Shown here in pieces: positions 22,318 to 27,500 of a DNA stretch of 27,500 nt (within the stretch, counting starts at the first letter, position 1; the number at the start of each line of letters is the position of its first letter). The notes beneath the pieces were generated by a model. It was given only the letters and a program-made list of their open reading frames with translations, searched no databases and was not told where the DNA came from. The translations under genes were made by a program, and so were the position numbers. The stretch comes from Glandiceps talaboti (lineage: Eukaryota > Hemichordata > Enteropneusta > Spengelidae), in NCBI RefSeq assembly GCF_964340395.1, contig NC_135559.1, forward strand, positions 8,793,759 to 8,821,258, read 5' to 3'.

Positions 22318-22800
22318 GATACAGTTGTTATTCTGGAGATTTTTAATAAGGATGGTTACAGTTCATGTATTACATATATATATCACTATAAAGTCGAACC
22401 ATATATACAAATGAATCTATCTGGGTTTCACCACTCATACCTTGCACAAATTAGACTTGGGATTTTACTACTCCAAATAGAAACTGGACTGATTCAGAAA
22501 TGAAACTTTAGCAAATAGAATATGTATCTTCTGTACTGCAGATGAAATTGAAGATAAAAAACACTTTGTCATGACATGTTCGTTTTATGATGACCTCAGA
22601 TCAACTATGTTCACAGAGTTTTTGACATGTTTTGCTGATTTGAGCATTGAGGAAAAATTTCTCTTCCTTAACGTATGATGCTCACATAGTATTGTGTATA
22701 ACACTTTTGAAAGAAGGAGAATTCATTCTCTGACGTCATTGTTTGCCGACATTGATTTTGAAACCAATCACTTGCAATTCTTTGTAAAATTGATCAATTG
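22318..22800 (+). pseudogene. LINE relic, knuckle-type C-terminus, frameshifted
   Basis: The first open segment (to 22502) reads YKVEPYIQMN and then LAQIRLGILLLQIETG, matching the region after the reverse transcriptase in many animal LINE proteins (RLxxxxLxIExGR). A one-base shift near 22490 moves to a second frame: FRNETLANRICIFC, ADEIEDKKHFVMTCSFYDDL, and on to FLFLNV before the TGA at 22676. The Cys-x-x-Cys...His...Cys spacing with Glu-Asp before the His is the usual knuckle (RxCxxCxxxxxEDxxHFxxxCxxY). In-frame stops and the frameshift make it dead. It lies in intron 3 of the four-exon gene, same orientation. Confidence 0.75.
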
Positions 22801-22823
22801 ACATTCTTTTTTATTCTTAGATA

Positions 22824-22930
22824 GGGAGCCTTCAGTAATTACTGTTGCGTAAAATGTGACCCTCCCCGACTCCGTTGTGCTACAAAACTTGACACGGAGA
22901 AAAAAATTGGGTCACCCTTAGCTTGAAGTC
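22824..22930. repeat. Second copy of the GGGAGCCTTCAGTAAT repeat
   Basis: It shares its first 16 bases exactly with 10650-10665 and then carries the CCCTCCCC/AAAATGTGAC theme in the opposite sense. Bounds are uncertain. Confidence 0.4.
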
Positions 22931-23136
22931 CAATATCATATCCGTTGTAAAAGGTAGTCGATTACTCTACATGTTAGCCCACGCAAAGACTAATTGCTGC
23001 AGACATCAAATATGGGGGCATACGTAATGAAAAGACGGTGTATCATGATTGTTCAGCAGTCGGAGATTAATCGAGTTCAGTGAGTTTAAACCTTGGGTTT
23101 GCAGGTACTTGTGAGAGTACAGTCGCAAATACCCCA

Positions 23137-23564
23137 AGTACGCGTTATATAGTTCTCTCGCTATCTGCAATACAATTCTATGCAACGCTAAGGAGTCAAA
23201 TGGAACGCAGTCTCGCGACCGCGCTTGCATTTGTCGACACCTACACTTCCGGTCGCCTATGTCAATACATGTGAATGTTTCTTTTAAACAGTTTAAGTTG
23301 TAACAAATAAGATAAACGCAAGTTTTAAGCTCATATAATTATGGAGGTGGGAAATTTAAATATGTACAGTATCTTTCCAGAGCAAAATTACAAGAGATGT
23401 CTACAACTGAAAATGGGAAAGAAACATTCTTGTGTATTAGCATAGGCGACCGGAAGTGTAGTTGTCGACATTAGAACGCGTTGTCGCGAGACTTCGTTCC
23501 ATTTGACTCCACAGTTATGTGTAGAATTGTATTGCAGGTAGCGAGAAGTATAAATCAACGTACT
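23137..23564. mobile_element. Long fold-back (MITE-like) element in intron 3
   Basis: The left arm (23137-about 23286) and right arm (about 23417-23564) are inverted copies. Exactly shared words include ACACTTCCGGTCGCCTATG, GAGTCAAATGGAACG, TGCAATACAATTCTA and GTCTCGCGAC. Weaker symmetry continues into the 130-base centre (AGTTGTA words). The element is about 430 bp. The single-strand form would fold into one long hairpin. No transposase, and no target-site duplication readable by eye. Two small open frames inside are chance products. Confidence 0.75.
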
Positions 23565-24007
23565 AGGATAAAAACTAAATTCCGTTTAGTTTTGGGATGG
23601 GGGCGAACCATTTTTGTTTCTCATCCTACAATAAGGTTTATTTTTAATGGAATCTGTTGTGTACAATACAAGTATTTTTATTTTTAAAAATGTCAAATTT
23701 TGAGAAATGGATGAATTTTCGCTATGATTATAAATTATGGCACTAAAATATATTAAAGTGTCAGTAAAAGACCTATATTTCCTCAGTACATACGGGTATT
23801 GTATTCATAGCACCACATACTACTTCAAACTGATTAGAAATTGATTGTGCTGTCAGAATCAATTTTCAATTTGGCCAATTAAGTTAGAAGGGGGTGGGGG
23901 TCTGAGGCCTAACTACTGAGGCCTAACTATTTTTATCCTACATTGAACTATTAATCTCGCCCCTTACATTGCATTGTTCTCTTACACTATAATTTGTCTG
24001 TTCTTAG

Positions 24008-24309
24008 ATCTTTCAAAGCCAGACGCCTCGGAGATCGAACAAGAAGTTGAACTGATCGTGACCATGACATCGGCGTATATCCTAAAACATGAACCTGGCC
24101 TCTATCGTGAATGGTGCAACATCAAAACCACAAGGGACGCAGAATTTCTCCTTCTCTCAATCGACAGGAAAATGTTGGCATTGAATGATCTCTACAAACA
24201 AACATATGCATTGAAACAATCCTACAAAACATACGAAAAACACGAAAGGGAAAATAAACTTAACACTGGTAAATTTAAGATCGATAAACCTCTTGTGAGT
24301 TACGTGTGA
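24008..24309 (+). CDS. Unknown coiled-coil protein, exon 4 (terminal)
   Basis: The acceptor TTTGTCTGTTCTTAG is strong. Entering in phase 1 from exon 3 gives Tyr and then 99 codons to the TGA at 24307-24309: LSKPDASEIEQEVELIV..., a helical run (AYILKHEPGLYREW), KTTRDAEFLLLSIDRKMLAL, and a charged coiled-coil-like end (LYKQTYALKQSYKTYEKHER). Good codon balance and absence of low complexity make this the most protein-like exon in the window. A GTGAGT at 24295 could act as a donor for further exons, but the nearby polyadenylation signal favours termination here. Family unrecognised. Confidence 0.65.
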
Positions 24310-24490
24310 TGTTGTTTATTTCCTTGGGTAGTGCATTTTTCTTTTAGAAACTCTTTGCTATTTATGGACACGACACTGAAAGCGATTTAATTGAAGTGGA
24401 GACGGGCTTCGTGATTGAATTTTCTTTATGGATAATGAGTAAGAGTTTGAAGGCATCCAAACACTTGTAATGTATCTCGTTTTGTTATTT

Positions 24491-24496
24491 AATAAA
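24491..24496 (+). terminator. Polyadenylation signal of the four-exon gene
   Basis: AATAAA about 182 bases after the stop codon, followed within 30 bases by the T/GT-rich stretch ATTTTTGTTTTAC, as expected of a cleavage region. Confidence 0.6.
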
Positions 24497-24751
24497 ATTC
24501 AAATGATTTTTGTTTTACAATGAAATTGTTGCTGCACTAAACTAAATGCGTGAATCAGATGTTAGACATTGCTCACATATGAGTTAGGTAATCAATCTGA
24601 TTAAAATCTGATGTAGGGATTTTGTACCTATCACGTATAAGGCGCTCACGGAACAAAAAAGAGCACATGAAAATAAAAGTAGAAGTACATAGTAAAGAAA
24701 TCGCGCCACGTTCCCTACATCAGATTTTAACTAGATTGGGTAGACGGGAAG

Positions 24752-25050
24752 AATGGATGGATGGATGGATGGATGGATCGATGGATGGATGGATGGATGG
24801 ATGGATGGATAGGTGGATGGGTGGGTGGGTGGGTGGGTGGGTGAGTGGGTGGGTGAGAAGGAAGGGATGGATAAACGTGTGGCTGGTAGAATGGATGGGT
24901 GGGTGGGTGTAGGGAGGAAGGGAGGGTGAGTGGATGGGTGTAGGGAGGGAGGGAGGGATATATGGATGGGAAGGAAATAAGGAAGAGGGTGCGTGGGAGG
25001 ATGGATGGAGGGAGGATGGGAGGGGAAGATGGACGGACGAACAGACAGAT
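24752..25050. repeat. (GGAT)n/(GGGT)n/(GGGA) complex array
   Basis: GGAT units turn into GGGT units at 24819-24855, then mixed GGAT, GGGT and GGGA to about 25050. The GGGT part satisfies the G-quadruplex rule with single-base loops. The plus-strand Trp/Met/Asp/Gly frame is repeat translation. Confidence 0.92.
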
Positions 25051-25051
25051 G

Positions 25052-25130
25052 GAATTTGAATTCCTTTATAATGGGATTACAAACCCTGAATACATTTTAG
25101 TGGTCTGAGATACAAATTGACCACAATTAT
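25052..25130 (-). mobile_element. Possible retroelement 3' end beside the GGAT array
   Basis: GGAATTTGAATTCCTTTATAATGGGATTAC resembles, in the opposite sense, the TTCAAA-type LINE tails at 3846 and 9182. No protein motif is visible. The array would have grown from, or been hit by, the insertion. Confidence 0.2.
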
Positions 25131-25515
25131 TCGAATTCAACCACGGTGTTTGCTTGCCATAGCATTGCCAAGGAGATCACACGTAGAGACCTGTTTGCTC
25201 ATGCACAATGTTTCCATATGCAGTCTGCGACCACCTTTGAGATTTATCTTTTACACGTCATAAAAATTTTGAGATGCGCTACTTTCATGCGGTTATCCGT
25301 CATTGACGTCGTTTCCCTGGAAACTCTTAAGATCAAAATATTTTTTGACACGTCAATGAAGAATAGATGGTATTTGAAAAGGAAGGATGACCAAATACGT
25401 TTTCGTGACGTGCATCAGATGGTTGGTGGGGTCTTCGACTGACGTATGACGTGCAATGTGGCGTTATTTGCATAATCATCTCATGTTGTGCTCATTAACG
25501 AATCTTCACATCTAC
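25131..25515. other. Stretch with a doubtful ORF only
   Basis: A GTG-started plus-strand frame (25146-25442, 98 codons) is not low-complexity but has no ATG near its start, no splice bounds and no recognised domain. I do not call it a gene. Confidence 0.4.
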
Positions 25516-25520
25516 AACCA

Positions 25521-25556
25521 AAGAGAGAGAGAACGAGCGAGTGAGCGAGAGAGAGA

Positions 25557-25600
<44 letters not shown>

Positions 25601-25667
25601 AAGAGAGAGGAGAGAAGAGAGAAAGAGAGAGGGGGAGAGAGAGAAGGAGAGAGAGAGGGAGGGAGAA
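25521..25667. repeat. Imperfect (AG)n tract
   Basis: Purine-only tract of GAGA with GGAG/GAAA interruptions, older-looking than the pure tract at 5706. Confidence 0.95.
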
Positions 25668-25799
25668 ATGCATATAGAATTTTGTATATTTCCTTATAAT
25701 AAAACATCGTTTCCTAAAAGACCCAAGGCTGCATGGAGAAGATGACATTTTTAGCAGGTGAATATTTTGGACTTTTTCTTTGGAATCCATTTTATTCGT

Positions 25800-26159
25800 A
25801 CATACAATGTCTTGCAGCTTCGTTCATTTAGGACAACCCCCCTTCCCTCCCTCTAAATGAACGGCCACAAGTGCGACATTGACACGTTTATACATGATGT
25901 AAACAATGGTGAAAATTGTAGAGGTCACACCACTACGATCAATAAAATACTAACCGAAACCAAGCACTGTATATTAAACTTATCAACATCTCAGTAGTAA
26001 ATACAGAACCTGTTATCATTGAAGGCGTGAAAGTTTTTCGAAATTTGGTTATAAGTGCGAAAATGATGTTCAGCAATCGCATTAACGCTAGACCCCCTCT
26101 CCTCTAAACGAACGAAGTTCGTTTATTGGAGAGCTTGTGTGACATTGTGCGATCGTCCC
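25800..26159 (-). mobile_element. MITE-like element, copy B (inverted relative to copy A)
   Basis: The reverse complement aligns with 15911-16405 for most of its length, with shared words such as TCTGTATTTACTACTGAGAT, GCGATTGCTGAAC, TTTTCGCACTT and ATGTCGCACTTGTG. Its 26104-26159 end carries the intact terminal repeat (GTGTGACATTGTGCGATCG, then TCCC) with an AACGAAC-GAA-GTTCGTT hairpin. The 25800 end is eroded, keeping ACAATGTC and the TTCATTTAGGACAACCCC part. It lacks about 100 central bases present in copy A, and its G-rich loop has only three clear G-runs. Confidence 0.75.
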
Positions 26160-26204
26160 TTAGTTAGCTTTGTTCATCTTTTACAATTACCGACATATAT
26201 GTAT

Positions 26205-26640
26205 GTGATATGATATGATAATTTTATTCTGTACTCTGGCCTCTGGCCTATAGTACAAGGGAAACAATAAATTCATACAGAAACACAGGAGGCCTTACTC
26301 CAGCATAAGAGATAGTGTAACTCTACACTACATCAACTCGATTACTTGCTTAGAGAATACATTTCTAATCATAGGACATTAACGTTCTCCATCTGCATTA
26401 GTGGAAGAAATTTCTGATAAGTACAATTTTTGTAGAAGTGTGGGGGTATGTACTTTTCATGCAAATCAGCATTCAGTGGGCAGACCAGATTGAAATGGTA
26501 TTCATCTTCTTTATCCCCTCTAGAACAATAAATACAGATTCTGTTTTGTCTGGATATGTCACGTTTACGGTCAGTTTCTACTCTTTAAATGATGTGCCGA
26601 TGCCCTAAACCTACATCAAAATATATGTATGTCAACCACC
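26205..26640 (-). pseudogene. LINE relic, knuckle-type C-terminus with 3' tail
   Basis: Minus-strand reading gives RFRASAHHLK, then after a one-base shift VETDRKRDISRQNRICIYC, then GDKEDEYHFNLVCPLNADL and KNCTYQKFLPLM, stopping at 26371-26369. RFRxSAHxLxIExxR...RICxYC...EDEYHF...CP is the C-terminal region of a common class of animal non-LTR retrotransposons. The 3' end has GGCCAGAGGCC, AATAAAA and TCATA-type tail units (26205-26225). The GGCC-N4-GGCC-like word and TYQxF link it to the relic at 14579. Frameshift and truncation make it inactive. Confidence 0.78.
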
Positions 26641-26659
26641 TGTTAGAACAATCGCACGT

Positions 26660-27235
26660 TATGCACGATCTGAGTGGCAGTATTCATATTTAGTATTAAG
26701 ATGTTCATATTCATATTGCATATAAAATGTATCAAATAACGGCTATTTGACGCACTTGGGTTCGTACTGATTAGAGAGGTTTAGATGTACATTGTGTACG
26801 TTAGAATGTGTACGCGCACGATAGTAGGCGAACACGTAATGACGTGCAGAGAGTTGTTATTAGTTACTCGTATACGTTACTCAAACTTGAAAGATTAAAG
26901 GAGAACTCCATACAAACATATTTATGCCTTTTAATCATTCAACTAGGGGACTTTATTCAATATGTATGTGAATGTTTCAATAAAATAGAACGTATTAAAC
27001 TTTTCGGACTTTGAATTTGGGATATATATGTATGGTAAGCCACCATTTCCCCGCAAAGGATCTCGGGGGGGGGGAGTGACGTCATGCCTCCTAGTTTGAA
27101 GGTGTTCAAAACCTGAGTTTCCCAGCTGTTCAATGTTTGAAAACATGCAGTTGTTCAAATACTATACGGTTACAAATTTATAATCAAATAGTTATGTGTC
27201 AGAGTATTATCCAAGTTAGTCTTGCTGCTAGATAG
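26660..27235. other. AT-rich stretch with no recognised gene
   Basis: It includes a run of 10 G at 27064-27073 and small chance open frames. The first part may be decayed body of the LINE relic to its left. Confidence 0.45.
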
Positions 27236-27237
27236 AC

Positions 27238-27370
27238 GTTCGGGCTTTCTTTCGATGCTATAACTATAAGCGAACGAAGTTCGCATGTGAGGGCTTGCCC
27301 GAACTCGGATGTTCCATCCTCGATAGCGTTGTTTGGCTGTGTGTCGTATTTTATCGGAAGAACATCCGAG
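27238..27370. repeat. Cluster of nested and tandem hairpins
   Basis: Outer arms GTTCGGGC (27238-27245) and GCCCGAAC (27297-27304) enclose an inner GCGAAC-GAA-GTTCGC hairpin. Overlapping on the right, CTCGGATGTTC (27304-27314) pairs perfectly with GAACATCCGAG (27360-27370). The inner hairpin is the same GAAC-GAA-GTTC motif found in the MITE terminal repeats, but the rest of the terminal repeat is absent, so it is a different element or a distant relative. Confidence 0.55.
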
Positions 27371-27500
27371 GGCTAGCTGATAGACTATATCCAAGTGTGA
27401 ATTTGTGAAAAGCACGCCATTTGCATTTTCATTGCTGGCTTTCCTAATTTGTCGGTATCTCGACATGTTTACTGCAAAGTACCAAAAAATAAAAGCAATT

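Noticed and set aside
23080-23274. Open frames on both strands near 23006-23274 and 23481-23687
   Set aside because: They lie in the arms of the fold-back element and mirror each other; nothing suggests protein coding.
25146-25442. 98-codon plus-strand ORF between the GGAT and AG arrays
   Set aside because: It starts with GTG, has no splice bounds or recognised domain, and is within chance length.

Overview
This looks like AT-rich, repeat-laden animal nuclear DNA. Long simple-sequence tracts (AG, GTAT, ACAG, TTTG, GGAT, ACACT) take up a notable share of the window. There are decayed LINE 3' ends, fold-back elements, and short coding exons bounded by GT/AG splice signals and separated by introns of 0.5 to 2.4 kb. 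Nothing in it looks prokaryotic: no operons, no ribosome binding sites, no long intact ORFs. A marine invertebrate is a reasonable guess from the repeat style, but I cannot name a phylum or species. I saw no tRNA, rRNA, CRISPR array or viral genome.

Two multi-exon genes can be assembled by hand, with reading phase checked at each junction. On the minus strand, a start codon in strong context at 17514 opens an exon with a SAP-like helix-extended-helix motif and a consensus donor (GTAAGT). It joins in phase across a 2-kb intron to an exon at 15391-15226, giving about 101 residues. On the plus strand, from 19088 to 24309, four exons give about 288 residues: a charged coiled coil early on, a Cys-containing middle exon, and a helical C-terminal exon with an AATAAA about 180 bases after the stop. 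The two genes are divergent, with about 1.5 kb between their starts, and share no obvious function. A third, weaker candidate is an exon at 9813-10046 ending in a perfect GTAAGT donor.

Layout. 1-5700: gene-poor, with GTAT/TCTG microsatellites, an element inserted in a GTAT array at 1951-2356, a LINE-like tail near 3850 and a C-rich stretch near 4860. 5700-9180: a pure AG tract and a long inverted repeat at 7020-7412. 9180-12060: a LINE relic, the candidate exon, a G-rich repeat and an ACACT array. 12060-14130: nothing recognised. 14130-17640: a 33-bp hairpin, a LINE relic, the SAP-like gene and MITE copy A in its intron. 17700-19000: an AG/ACAG tract and a repeat resembling a LINE 3' end. 19000-24500: the four-exon gene, whose introns hold a GC-rich hairpin, microsatellites, a LINE relic and a 430-bp fold-back. 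24750-25670: GGAT/GGGT and AG arrays. 25800-27400: MITE copy B in inverted orientation, another LINE relic and a cluster of GAAC-GAA-GTTC-type hairpins.

Only the two gene models carry an inference of function, and both are uncharacterised. Most of the rest is mobile-element debris. The mobile elements are interesting because several carry nested hairpins, and MITE copy A carries a G-quadruplex motif.
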